Position numbers and translations under genes: made by a program. Source: Ascaris suum (lineage: Eukaryota; Nematoda; Chromadorea; Rhabditida; Ascarididae). Taken from it: 64,000 nt of DNA. Positions 39,948 through 51,555 of this stretch are shown here, piece after piece. The stretch's first letter is position 1, and each line of letters begins with the position of its first letter. The notes beneath the pieces are model-generated. The model was not told the DNA's origin, did no database searches, and was given only the letters and a program-made list of their open reading frames with translations. The stretch is from positions 5,103,459-5,167,458 of the forward strand of contig CM024170.1 in assembly GCA_013433145.1 (NCBI GenBank), read 5' to 3'.

Positions 39948-40665
39948 CATCCACTTCGATACATCATCCACCACACAGGTCAACCAGATATAACGAGTGC
40001 TACCTCGCGTGGAAAGAATAAACTGATTCTTAGATAATCTCATCTCATCCGGATATACGATGAGGACTAAGCTGAGTGCTCGTGAACTCAGCTGCCAGGC
40101 CGGTCGATGAGCGTCAAAATTTTGTTAGACAATGGAATCGAGTTCGCGCTTATCCACCGAACTTGTGCCACCTCCACTACTTGCAGTCTGTTATCCCTCC
40201 TGTATTCATCTCCAATATGTACGAACTCTCAGACGAGCGCAGCGCAGACAACAAATAAACGGAAAAATGTGCTACTGGGGCTGCAACGTTTCGCGCGTCC
40301 GTATTTCACTTTATCAGCCAGTCGGCTGTCCGAATTTTTGAGAGGAAATGATGGAAGTTGTAAATATGTTTTTTGATGCAATCAGTTAAACCTATAAACT
40401 ATCAGAGAGAAAATTCCTTTATAAGCTGCATCCGAACAGCGATGAAAATCAGAAGACGATGGGTCGAAGGCCATGTTCCAACTAGAAAACAGGACTCGGA
40501 AATGCTGGGCAGGGAGTTCATGCACGCAAGCCGCGCACACAGACGAGCACACATGCACAGACATGTCATCATAATGCGCCTTGTAAACGTTTCCAAAGGA
40601 TCCAATAAACTATGAATACATCTCGGTACTAACAGCTGCACTAAGGGCGAAGGAGGACAGGTTAA

Positions 40666-40696
40666 GGGGGAGGTGGGGGTGGGGGCGAGGGGTGGG
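40666..40696 (+). repeat. G-rich tract with quadruplex potential
   Basis: Five runs of three to five or more G (GGGGG, GGGGG, GGGGG, GGGG, GGG) within 31 bases, separated by 1-4 nt, in otherwise AT-rich DNA. This fits the usual G-quadruplex pattern on the plus strand. Confidence 0.7.
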
Positions 40697-41549
40697 AACG
40701 AAAAAATGTGTGTGAAGAAATGCTACCCAGCATTTACATATTACCGTAAAAACACATGCTCCGCATAATATCGTGCAAACAGCCAACAGAAGGTAACATG
40801 TGCACGCTGGTGGAAGGCCGGCGACTTCCCGCAGCGATACAGCGTCGCCGTAAACGGTCGCTTTCAGCAGAATCATTCAAGACGTTCGTTGTGCAAGTGA
40901 TCTATTAGACCAAGTAATTTCTTGAAAATAAAATTCAAACAAGCTACTTTGGCGAACCTTAGCGCACTTGAAGTATTCAGGTTCCCGGATTTCAACACTT
41001 CAACGTCAGTAAAGAAGTCGTATAAATTGGTGCTCATCACCTACCAACCAGGTCACTTCGACAACCTGCTTGGTACCAGTGAACTTATTTAAACCTGAAA
41101 TGAAAGCAGTGAACAGACAAAACAAGCGAACAAGTAACACTAATGAACAGCAGATGCGGGTTATCTTTGGACAACAACGAACGCCTATACCCACTCCCTC
41201 GAGCTGCGAGGAACGACAATATGAGTGAATTTCCAATGAAAACTCTTTGATGAAGTGTGTCGGCTATTTTGTGGCAATACGAATTGTTTCAGCTGAAATT
41301 TAAGAGGACATCGAATCGGAATCTGGCATTCGAGCACGTCCATCCGGTTCAAGCAAGAAACTTTGCCCTCAGGGAACGAATCGGAGCGCTTGTAAGATAG
41401 AAATCGTCAGCCAACGGCCGGCAGGCAATTCCATAGCACCAAATTCTTTGTTGCAAGCAAACACAGCCAATTTCATCGCTGCTTCACCAGTGGTTCTTGT
41501 GTTAAAGCTATCGTGCTGATAAACACATATGTGCGCTTAGATATAAGTA

Positions 41550-41619
41550 TGACGTCACTGCAAATACTTAACTGTAGGCATGACGTCATTGTGAATACAT
41601 AGGTATGAGCATGATGTCA
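41550..41619. repeat. Diverged 31-bp tandem repeat carrying CRE-like sites
   Basis: TGACGTCA occurs exactly at 41550-41557 and 41581-41588, and TGATGTCA at 41612-41619. Spacing is 31 bp each time, while the bases between have diverged. Two perfect palindromic CREB/ATF sites plus one near-match may reflect either constraint on the cores or chance. Confidence 0.6.
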
Positions 41620-41917
41620 CAACAGTATGCAGATTCATAAAAAGCGCATAAACAAATCAAACGGGATGTAAGACGAACCAATGAAAAATGAAAAGTAATT
41701 TACGAATGAAATCAGCGCCGAGTTCAACGATTTTATGCAACAAAAGAAGCCGCTGGCACATATTTCTGAGTTATATTCACAACGTTATCATTGAAGGGAT
41801 CATGGAATATGATAGAAAATTACAACATTGAGTTGCAAGGATCTGGGTCACGCATGGACAACTTCTTACAGCACCGCCATATCGGGTTAGAGCCTTTCCC
41901 AATCGGTGGAAACGCCA

Positions 41918-42120
41918 TCCAACACCATCCAGTTCGAAGGTAATTCCTTCCTGCATCACCCACTTCAAAGGAGCTCCTCCCAAGAATTGAGCGTGAATTT
42001 CCCAGTAACACCACCCAGTTGAGAACCAACTCCCTCGAGCTGAAAGCAAATTGCTTCCAACGCCACCCAGTTGCAAGGGATTCTCTCCCAACAGCATGAA
42101 GCTGAAAGGAACCCCTCCGA
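41918..42120. repeat. Degenerate minisatellite
   Basis: Variants of CACCATCCAGTT/CACCACCCAGTT/GCCACCCAGTT recur, each followed by a purine stretch and a CTCC-rich segment, in units of about 30-60 bp. On the minus strand the array gives a 112-aa open frame rich in Gly/Trp/Leu (41820-42158) that is best explained by the repeat. Confidence 0.45.
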
Positions 42121-45100
42121 ATTACGCCTCGTTGTTGGGACCGTTCCCGACCGCACAAATCTGGAAAAGAATCGTTATCTGATTGTAGTCTCTACAAGAC
42201 GTAACCCCCAATCATAAGCTAAAGATGCATCAGGGATTATCGGAAATGCGAGACTGCCAGACAGTGCTACGCGGTTAAATCGATTACAGTCAGGAAACCA
42301 CTGAGTTCATTACTGTTCGGGGAGCCACATTTTACCCTCTCCGGACCTCGGCCGGATTTTTCCCATTTCCTGATGATCTCCTTGGAGAAGATCCAACTCT
42401 GCCGTTGCCGGGAACTGGATCGGAGTCGATTCAGATCCCTAAGTTTCCTTCCGCCAATGTTTATTAAAATCTATGCTAAATGTGCAAAATTTCCAAAGAT
42501 TTGTCCTCCCAAATTCGATTAAGAAATTCCACCCGGACGAAAAAGCGACAATGTGTCGCGCCTTCCATACAGCCATTCCAGCGGACTGTTTTTTAAAAAT
42601 CACTTTCATACGGCCAACTAAATAAGCCATTAATGTAGTCTGTCCTTTCAATTTGTTCGCAATTTCCGCAAAAAGAATCATCGAACGTTTTGAAAAGTTT
42701 GCCATTTTTTGCCAAAATTAAACCAGTTACATCTTAGAACGACCTATACCAGTTAAAAGCTCCCTCCCTTGAAGCTTCACCTGCAGAAAAAGACCGTCAA
42801 TACCGTCATAAATGAAATGTGCATATGCGAAGATACGTCGGTCGGTTAAAACGTTGCTGGCGCCAGCATATCCGGAGAGTAAAATACGGCTCTCACATTG
42901 ATCTTGCCACCATATATTTTTCATCGTTTATTGTATTTGCGTATTTGCAATCATAACGTTTATTAACCATCGTTTTAGGGGCTTTTTTCCTCGAACAAAT
43001 ATCCAAAACGCTTATAATTCATCTACGGGAGGAGAGGGTGCTCCCTCCAAGTATGTGCCTGAGGTAAAACGCTGTTTTTCTTTCGAGTGCACCAATATGG
43101 CGTTCAATCTTTCCCGTGGTTCTGTCTTATCAATCGACGAAAAGATGCTTTTTTTTGCTATTACTCGATGCATAGCGGGAATCTCACTCCCACACAAAGA
43201 ATGGCCAGAATCCGGTCTAGTGGTGTGCGCTAGTTTTGTTCGAAGAAATGTCTTTGATTTAAAGCATCGTATGAAAGTTGCAAAAGCTTGAGTGAGAGCA
43301 ATTCCTCGAATGGAACGTTGAATGAAAAATTTCTAGCCATATTATCAGTACGAGGATTTTGATTCATGACTAGAAACACCAGTATCTGCTGCTGCGCTCG
43401 AAACTCTTTGGCACTCAATCATTTTTGCCCTCGAATTTTTCATTGGTACTCATATTTTAGTTCACCCTATACAAACTTACACTACCACCTCGTCCCCCTC
43501 CCCTCGGCCCCCTTTCCTCTTCGCACCCCCAGCAGATTTTACGCGTTATGACCACCTTGTTATCCATCAGTAGCGGTCTTTGCAGCTCTTTTAAATTCAG
43601 TTGTTGCTGGTAATTCATAGGCGGAAAAGAACGACGTAAGGCTACAAAAGAAGCGAGATGCATTTGTCGGAAACATTTTTGCTGCTCTCGCCTTTTTGCA
43701 GAAATAATAGAGGAAGGAAAGAATAAGGGGGGGGGGGACAAAAAGTTGGCGAAATAATTCTCATTGTGGGGATTACTTCATCTTTTTCAGCTTTAAATCT
43801 TTTCGAAAACACACCACCGTTCTGAAAATTCAACGATTGTTTTGAATGCCTCAACAAAAATACCAACGCTTTGGTTTACTACTTCCCTGTGGGTTGTACT
43901 GCGTACTTTTTGATTATTGACTCTATTGAACAACAGGGGCTGATTGGCATGGAGAAGGAGAGGGGAGGGAGGGAGAAACTCCCCATGTGTTTCTTGAGCG
44001 GCTTTTTCTGATTTTTATCTGCGTAACTATGCTAAGCTGCTAGCATATTTCAATGTTTAGCATGCAACGTTTCTTTTTTGCCAACTTGCCACTTAACTAT
44101 TAGCATTTTTCTCTCATAAACCAACGCAATTGCTTCAGATTGATGCACTTTTCTTTGGCTAATCTCAGCAGAGTGAGGCAAGATCGTCGTCCACTGTATC
44201 GGCGGATTCTAACAAACAGAAGACTCGACATCGCTCATAAAAGTTAGTCACTAATAGTTGGAGTTTTTGTTTTTTTTGAGGTGCATAAAAATGTTTCACT
44301 TAGAATGAAGTATCCATGAATACAAATATCATCGAATGCATTCATTTTGCAGCGTGGCCATTAAAGCGATTATTTACATTATTGCATAAAAACGACCTTA
44401 TAAAACATCAAGTCTTATACAAGGTTCCATAAAGCAAAATAAAAGAAAAAACAATAAAATCTCAATTTGGGTTGTGTCCGCTCGGTTCCGGTGCATCCGA
44501 TCGAGTACATCAAACACTGAAAGTTATAGACAACTTTCAGCTCATAGCTCATTTAGAATTTTTAAGTGCCATTAGCTTAGATAGACATTAATTGGAATAA
44601 AATCTGGGAAAATCGTTCCAATCTAAGTGACGCACTCAGCAAATCTCATCGCCTTTTAATTGTGTGATTGGCAAATTGAAAGCATTGTTGGCATATGTAC
44701 ACCGACACTCAGACGTACTCACAGACAACGCGACATCATGATTTTCTTCTCGTAAAAGTTTTCAGAAGCTTATTGGAAGTGGAAACATGAGACGAGGGGT
44801 GTAATCTGTAGAGAGGCATTATGCGCTGGTTGTTGGTGATAGAAGTAATAAGAGCAACTCAAAATTTTTCGGCCTATGCTGGAAATTACAAAGTTATCTG
44901 CGATGAGTTATGTCGAGACTTAGGCCTTAACTTCTTAGGCATTTATTCTCATTCGCCTTTAGCCAGAGTGGACTCAATTCGTATTCGTAAGGAGCGGGCT
45001 CATGGATCCGAGAGACTGAAGCTGTCCGAGCGGATCCACAAGCATCAGAAGAAAACATTTGCACAACCTTCAAAACTGCTAACACACCGAACCGTAAACC

Positions 45101-45569
45101 CATTGATCTAATACACTCTTCCGAACTGAAATTTCTCGCGTTTTGAACGATGTCGCATTATGCAACGTTAATATAGACAGTTGGACTGCGGTATTTGGTG
45201 CTTTTCATCCTCCATCAAATAGATTCGGGTAGAGGAATTTCGCCTTTTTAACTTCTCTCAGAGTCGGTTTGTTATTAATGAAGTTCTAAGAGTGCCGGCC
45301 ATCAAATCGAAAGATACATGTGAGCAGCGGGAATAAAGAGCATATTGCAAACGACATAATTCCTTGACGAGAAGGTTCGATGTTTTAGTTGAGGCTTTGA
45401 GGTGATGCTTTATTTAGGCGCATCAAGCAGGGATGAGCGGCAGATATGCTTGCTGCATGGAATGAGAGGGGTCCGTTCGCAAGCAACAGACCAGTTTTAT
45501 GCGTTAGTGTGTACGTGCGATCGGGGCTAATCTTGATCGTATGGGCACCATCAGAGTAGGCTTCAGCTT

Positions 45570-45615
45570 GCCCCCCCCCCTCCCCACCTCCTGCCCCCCC
45601 CCCTCTCCCATCCCA
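45570..45615 (-). repeat. C-rich tract (G-rich on minus strand)
   Basis: Runs of ten and nine or more C separated by short T/A interruptions. The minus strand has quadruplex potential. Runs of this length are also prone to sequencing error. Confidence 0.8.
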
Positions 45616-46245
45616 GTCACCACTGCCACTCCCTTAGTTCCAAACTTTGAACTGCGTACAGCAGTTTTGCATTTTAGTGTTGAGTACCAATTTGAGAATC
45701 TCAGTGTCCGGTGTGTATAGGTGTGATTAGTGATGACTGCAGAACTGATGACCCAGGAAAGGGTTGCCGGCGTATTGGGAAGAGAGGAAGGGAGGATGCC
45801 GCCGTCCCTGTTGAGAAAAAAGCAAACAAGGTGCTTACCGACGAAAGTCGACATTATTATCAACTCTGCGTGAAAATCAGATTTCATATGTCGCCGTAAC
45901 GCTTAGCTTGCATGAAAAAGCCTGTTGCTTTTGATTCTTTTTAATTGGTTAGGAATGCAAGGCTTGCTTGCAGTTTTTAAATACATCCTGAGGAAGTGTT
46001 TAAGTTCACTTCGACTGAGTAGCGATCAGTATGCTTAATGAAAGTGTCTAATTGATATGACGAGGTGAAATAAAGCCAATTTTTGATTTATCTCCATAGT
46101 TTCAATTAGTTTGCAGATGAGACGAGATATTCTTTTATTTCCGCCATACTATCTTTTTTGTTGTTGTTAGAGGGATGGGGGGACGAGCCTAAAGGTAGAG
46201 GCCAGTTCCACGAAAAACAAATCAATGCATCATGACAAAAATGTA

Positions 46246-46725
46246 ATGAACAAAATCGATGGTGTGGAGAACTACAGTTTGCAGTTTTCGGTGAGTCGTA
46301 TGAAATATTTTAACGTTTGTTTCTTCTAAAACAATTTAGAAAAAAATCATTTTATTTTGATGGGAATAATATCTGATATGAATTCTGAGGTTTTCCTTAG
46401 CCGAAAACCTAGGAGGGAGGAAGCTAGTTAAAAGAAAGTTGCTGTGGTTACTATTTAAAAACTATTTCAACTAATAAAAACCTCTTATCTGCATTTATTC
46501 GCGCTTACCCTTCTCCACTCTTGCACAAATATGATGTGATGATTTTTGTGTTCATTTTCAGCAGCAGTTCGAACTATCCTTGGCTTTATATTGTTCAGCA
46601 CATCGTACTGTATTGTGAACGGAATCCTCTATTACAAATATATTCGACCATTGAGGCGAGAGGAAAGGGAATTACTAGAGAAAGAGTTGATTGAAGCGGA
46701 CAAGGCTGGATTCGCTATTAAATAA
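46246..46725 (+). CDS. SMIM20/MITRAC7-like small mitochondrial membrane protein, 2 exons
   Basis: The secure part is exon 46562-46725, whose acceptor is TTTTCAG. It encodes one membrane helix (RTILGFILFSTSY...ILYYKYI), then IRPLRREERELLEKELIEA and a terminal KAGFAIK. The order R-T, hydrophobic helix, Y-x-x-Y-x-RPL-x-R-x-E, charged helix, AG matches SMIM20/MITRAC7, an inner-membrane factor that stabilises newly made COX1 during complex IV assembly. The exon enters in phase 1, and the best-fitting start I find is a mini-exon 46246-46261 (MNKID) with donor G|GTGTGG, giving about 59 aa (human about 67). That first exon is tentative because the donor is weak; a strong GTGAGT donor at 46291 is in the wrong phase. 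An AATAAA follows at 46864. The family call is from motif pattern only. Confidence 0.55.
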
Positions 46726-46863
46726 TTCATATTTGGGTGACGATTTCCTAAGAATTATTTGCCGTTGTGTTAGCGGTATGTTCATTATTTTTCAAGTTGT
46801 TTGTTGTTTGAATGTGGATTGCGTTTATGTCCGCAATCGAAAATGACCTGTGTAAATTGTAAT

Positions 46864-46869
46864 AATAAA
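46864..46869 (+). promoter_or_regulatory. Polyadenylation signal AATAAA after the SMIM20-like gene
   Basis: Exact AATAAA 139 nt after the stop codon at 46723-46725. Nothing else in the 1-kb gap before the next gene looks coding. Confidence 0.4.
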
Positions 46870-47649
46870 AGCAGAGGAGTTCCCGAAATCAAACGTTTCA
46901 TTTTTGAAATAGTATCTTTGACGAATCTGTCGGAATTTTTCCTTCATCGAGTCGCATTAAATGATCTTTCGTCCATTTTTCAATTTCTATTTTTCCTCAA
47001 AAACTAAGTTTTTTTCCAGCGATCATTTCTGAACCACCATGGCTGATGTCTTCTACTCTTGTCCACTGAGGAACTTCTGAGTCAATGGACATAAAGGGGG
47101 GGGGGTGGTAGGAATGATACTGAGTGCTAGGAGGACTATCGGGCTGAAAATTGTTGATGGCCGCTGTCGCCATTTCCACTTCTTATAGCAAAATTTCAAA
47201 CTCCACTCAAACCTGACCAGCTCGGATTTGAGTGCATAATTCTGAACTTTTTTTTAAAACCAAATTTCGGCTGAAATTCGAGTTGCACTTTCAGTTCGTG
47301 CACAGTTTTCTTATTTGAACTTCTCCTTTTCTCTTTTTTTTTTACTTCTTCACGTCACTTTTCTGACTGGCCGCGACCTGAAGTAGAAAGTGAACAGCGA
47401 TTTGGTAATTCAGTTCCCAAGAAATTATGGGAGGAGATAAGATCGTATGTTGTTCGAGCTGAATACTTGTACAACTCTATTTAGGGGATAGGGATCTTCG
47501 GTTGTGATTTGTTTCAGGTTTTTCTTGGAGTTCTGGCATCTTCGATTTTCTAGTGCGTAGAAATTTCCATTTTCGTTTTCGGAAATGTAAATTGCCTTCC
47601 AGAAAAAAGTCGTATCATTTCGAAGGGGGGATAGGGAAGCCATGTGAAG

Positions 47650-47676
47650 TGCTCGCTCCGATTTTTGGAGCGAGCA
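47650..47676. repeat. Perfect 10-bp hairpin, 7-nt loop
   Basis: TGCTCGCTCC and its exact reverse complement flank GATTTTT. The GC-rich stem sits 71 bp upstream of the UQCC5-like start codon. It could be part of the outron or promoter; there is no U-run suggesting a terminator role. Confidence 0.55.
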
Positions 47677-47734
47677 GTCTGTTGTTTGCTCGTAAAATGC
47701 ATGTTCTTGAAAACAGACGTAAAGACATCGATAA

Positions 47735-47747
47735 AATATAATTGCAG
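47735..47747 (+). promoter_or_regulatory. Splice-acceptor-like site abutting the UQCC5-like ATG
   Basis: The bases AATATAATTGCAG end directly at the ATG (47748). An acceptor this close to the start, with no upstream coding exon, is the classic layout for spliced-leader trans-splicing in nematodes. That use is inference. Confidence 0.4.
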
Positions 47748-48968
47748 ATGAACGTGGTGCGACGCTTCTTGCAGACGGTAAACAGCCGATTGCATTATCT
47801 GTTTTTGTTTGGTGTTGCTGCGGGGGCTGGCTTCGAACTTTTCAAGGTTCGCGATTGTTTTGACGTTATAATTTCTTCTCACTTCGCATAATTTAGTCGT
47901 TCTTCTTGTTAAAACGACTTGCGGCCTGTGGTACTTCAGGACAGCATCCCAATTGTAGTTGTTCAAGGTGGGTTGCAGTGGGAGGGAGGATGGACGGGAG
48001 TGAATAGAATAGCTACGTTTCTAGGATTGATAAAACGACCATAGTTTGCAAGAGAGTTGCCCGATCGCGACGCATATTTTATCCAATTGCTTAACCTCCT
48101 TGACATGTACTGCCAACCTATCAGCTCCTCAGGATGTGCAAACTGAGTGAATTCACAAACAGTTATATTTCTAAAGAGGAAATTATTCATTTAGTATATT
48201 ATCGAATATTTCAGAGCAACAAAACGATGATCTGGAAAACTTGTGCATGTACTGATGTTGCAGAAATGAATTTGCAATTCTAGTACTCGAAAAATAAACT
48301 TGGAAGTATTCTGCTAGTGGTGTGAAGATGAACTCATAAAGTAGAGAAAGTTTTTGGCCAGTTTTTCTTTTACCGCTGTCTTATTTCAGCGCTCATTTAG
48401 TAAGGATTTCATCGCGTCAAGTTTTCTCCATTTTTGATGCATTTAGAGCACAATTTAATACGCGTTTCCTCTTTCTCTGCCCCTTCATTCTACCCGTCCC
48501 AATCCCCACCGCAATCGCCTTATTTGCGATGATTGGTGCACAAGTGGAGGAAAAATATGGCGAAGTATGAAATGAAGTGAAGTTGTTGCAGTAAGTTTCT
48601 TATGTGCCACTTGTATAAGTTGTTTCTAACAATTCGAAAAGCGGATTTATGTATTTTGTATATATTATATATACATTATATATATTGATCGATTAAGCAT
48701 TCGTTACGAATAAACGTCTCTTCATATCACTACCACTTCCGTTTAGCTGAAGTTGTGAGGTAGCGTGAAGGTGAGGGCTTAGGCTCGTCTCCTGCCCATC
48801 GGATAATGACGAATCGATTCATCGTTGTCGCACTCAAGAGGATAGTTCAGATTTGCTCCACCATCCTCGTTTCGATGAAACCACTGATCAGAATGACTCG
48901 GTAGGACGAAGCCAAGAGTTTCTTCGGAGGCGTCTCAAAACCAGCCGCGCACTAAGCAATATTAAGCG

Positions 48969-49045
<77 letters not shown>

Positions 49046-51523
49046 TTATTCAGATTGGAGGGTTGAAAAATGTTCAACGCTTGTGGAGGCGAACTTTTTC
49101 TTGAAACGCCCATTGTTGTGTACAGAAAAAGTTTTTGGCCATGCCAGGCAATTAGATGTTTCCCACCTAAAGAAAACGTTCGACACGGTCTCGTTTTACG
49201 CGCCTGATTTCCTGACATCTACTTGAAAAAGTTGATCCAGTAACCGGAGTTGTGCGTTATCTGCATGGTGCAGGTATAAAGCGTTCTGGCTGCTCAGGTG
49301 GTTTCGTGTGCACTAGGAAGAGGTGGAGAGTGCAAGAAGAAATCATTAAGGAATCACTGCAAGTTGCAGTAAAGAAATGTGAATTTCCACAATGATTTTC
49401 TTTGAATGTGTAAAGGCGAAATTGAAAGAGGGAGCGTTTTTTTATTTCTTTTTTATGCGTAATGGCCGTTACAATGAGAGTTTTCTCTTCATTTTCGTAG
49501 CGTGCGTGATCGAAGATCATTGAATGATTAAGTGTTGTTTCGAACATAGTTGGCTGCCCACTTTTTTGTTTTGCTTAACGAGATCTTAAGTCTCTTGTAG
49601 AGAAGTGTAAAAAATAATCGACTAAGAGCAGAGAGGACTTAGGGAAGAAGTTTGGGGAGGACGACGGATATAAGGAGCGCTCGAAAGGAAACGTTTTTAA
49701 TTGGCCGTGTTTCGAAGAATCCTATGCATGGAGTGCATATTTGTTGAAAGAATAGCGAAAACCCTTAAATAGTAATATAAATTTCAGTCACATTGTCGAG
49801 AATTTTGTTTCCCTTAAGATCAGTATTATAAATAGGGAAGTATATGCCAAAATTCTTAGACGAGGAACTGTTCTTTCGTCAGTGTGTGGTGACTTCTGAA
49901 TCACGTGCCAAATAGGTAGATCCGCAATCTTTTCCAACTCATTTGTCCGCTAATGTTACCTATTTTTTAGCTTTTCCTGTTTATTTATTGCACTAGTTTT
50001 GAAGTAGGGTAGTGTGGGCTGAGAGACAATTATGAATAGCGTTACTGCTGCGCTGGATTTCGGTGTTTTCTTGTTTATGCAAACAATTATATCTCTTCCA
50101 ATGATTTGGGATAGATATGAGCCTACGAAGCACTGATGCCGTCGTTTCAGGGCTGAAACAATTGGGTTTCAGGAAGGTTGTCATTCCGGCAAGTAGAGGT
50201 CTTGATCGGTCTCGCACAGTGCGTGTTGTTGCCTCGTAAATAGCGAAATTTCTAGTGTCATTTGGGCTTTTTCTTGAAGAGATTACCAATTCAAAATCGA
50301 TTTGCGGCTGAAAAATTCTTTTTCTTTTTTGTTGACACATCGATAAAACATCACGAAGTGCAGAAGGCCAATAATTTTAGCGAAATTCATTTTAAAAGGG
50401 AAATGAGAGTTGGCAACTATCCAAAATTTTTACTCATTTTTAGCGAATACTTTTATGTTGCGTTTCCCAACGTTGTTTTATGAGCTCGTCATATAGCATT
50501 TGAATTCTTTATCCGTCACCAAAATGGCCGCATAGGGAATTGTTCTTGTCTCCTCATCAGTAGATGTCATCATTTAATTCAGCTAGACTTCGCTTTATTA
50601 AGTGAAGTTCTGGCATTTATGGTGTATTTTTTTACATCCTATCAAGCGACCATAGTGACTGCAGTTAGGCGAACTGCACTTCCCTGATATTTTGTTTTTC
50701 ATCCACCTCCACAAAAGTGTTTTTCATTCTGTTGTTTTGCCACGGTAAGAGTTGATTTGTGAGTTGTTCTCTTTGTCCTTTTTATCTCGTCCCACGTTTT
50801 CTACATTCCAATATTGGTTCTTTAAATGTTTCCATTGACACAAATTCCTATTAGCCGATAAATGTGGGATATGTATATATAAAATCAGTAAAAAAGTTTT
50901 TGAACTGTAACTCCTTAAGGTGAGTAATAGTTTTTTGTCACTATGCGGGTGTAATCCGTCGTATTTTTAATGATAGATATCATTATGCATTATAAAATGG
51001 CGTGCAACACCATTTTATATTTTTCAACAATCTTTCTGCGTACATGTTTTTCATTGTGTTGATTTAAGTTTCGAGGCACCCAGATTCTATGATGTGAAAT
51101 GCATCAGTGAACGAATATCAAAATGATATGACAGTCGTATGCTTGATAAACTTTAGTGTAGTGTCGGAAGTATTACGTTAGCTTATAGCGGTAAAGATGA
51201 TTTAGCAGTGAGCATTAGTTATTCGTTCATTAAACTCTAAACTTGGATTGAGACTTCAACCAGTTAACCTCTAATCCGAAAACATCCATGCGACAGGTAG
51301 TCATTCATTTTCATTGATATATCTGCTGATGCAAAAACTCTTTTCATAGTTTCCTTTACAGGTGCATTTCAAATTTCGAGGCGTGTCGTTTTATTCGGTC
51401 TATAAAAAGAATCAGCTAAAAAAGCAACTTGCTTCATTCGAAGCCGAACTTCGTGAACTCGACAGTGTGATTGCAAATTCGCCCGAATTCGCCGATATAC
51501 CCAACGAATCTGCTAGCAGTTAA
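47748..51523 (+). CDS. SMIM4/UQCC5-like complex III assembly factor, 2 exons
   Basis: Exons 47748-47846 and 51362-51523 join in phase 0 to an 86-aa protein. Exon 1 encodes MNVVRRFLQTVNSRLHYLFL and a hydrophobic stretch (FLFGVAAGAGFELF); exon 2 continues VHFKFRGVSFYSVYKKNQ, a charged coiled helix and an acidic/Ser tail. The pattern RR-x-LQ-x-V, single membrane helix ending in Glu plus hydrophobics, Lys, then G-x-x-FY-x-VY-(K/R)(K/R) is that of SMIM4/UQCC5, an inner-membrane protein that stabilises cytochrome b in early complex III assembly. Arg residues near the N-terminus suit mitochondrial import. The 3.5-kb intron contains an (AT)n tract and nothing recognisable as coding. It lies 1 kb downstream of the SMIM20-like gene on the same strand, so shared regulation is possible. 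Confidence 0.7.
48971..49042. repeat. (AT)n microsatellite, 36 units
   Basis: Uninterrupted AT alternation in the intron of the UQCC5-like gene. It is the third long (AT)n tract in about 14 kb. Confidence 0.95.
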
Positions 51524-51555
51524 TGTATTTGTTGTTTTCTTTTATTTAAACACAT

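Larger units (their letters stand above)
39143..46245. other. Intergenic region between the RDE-4-like gene and the SMIM20-like gene
   Basis: About 7.1 kb between divergently transcribed genes, so both promoters should lie here. No conserved coding sequence is recognised. Open frames at 39447-39755 (+), 42439-42924 (-) and 44821-45111 (+, 96 aa) match no family I know. The region holds an (AT)n tract (39864-39942), a G-rich tract (40666-40696), a diverged 31-bp repeat with CRE-like cores (41550-41619), a degenerate minisatellite (about 41918-42120) and a C-rich tract (45570-45615). Confidence 0.5.
46726..47747. other. Gap between two small mitochondrial genes
   Basis: About 1 kb holding the SMIM20-like 3' UTR, a T-rich stretch at about 47320-47345, a hairpin (47650-47676) and a splice-acceptor-like sequence just before the next start codon. 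Open frames here are shadows on the opposite strand. Confidence 0.5.

Noticed and set aside
41820..42158. 112-aa Gly/Trp-rich minus-strand open frame
   Set aside because: It coincides with a degenerate minisatellite and lacks any family signature.
44821..45111. 96-aa plus-strand frame starting with a real ATG
   Set aside because: No recognisable domain, splice partner or conservation signal; left unannotated as a gene.
46197..46290. Strong GTGAGT donor upstream of the SMIM20-like exon
   Set aside because: The only frame that fits the downstream acceptor has no ATG and an upstream stop, so it cannot supply the start codon.
47550..47966. 138-aa minus-strand frame
   Set aside because: It is antisense to the first exon of the UQCC5-like gene, which has clear family similarity on the plus strand.
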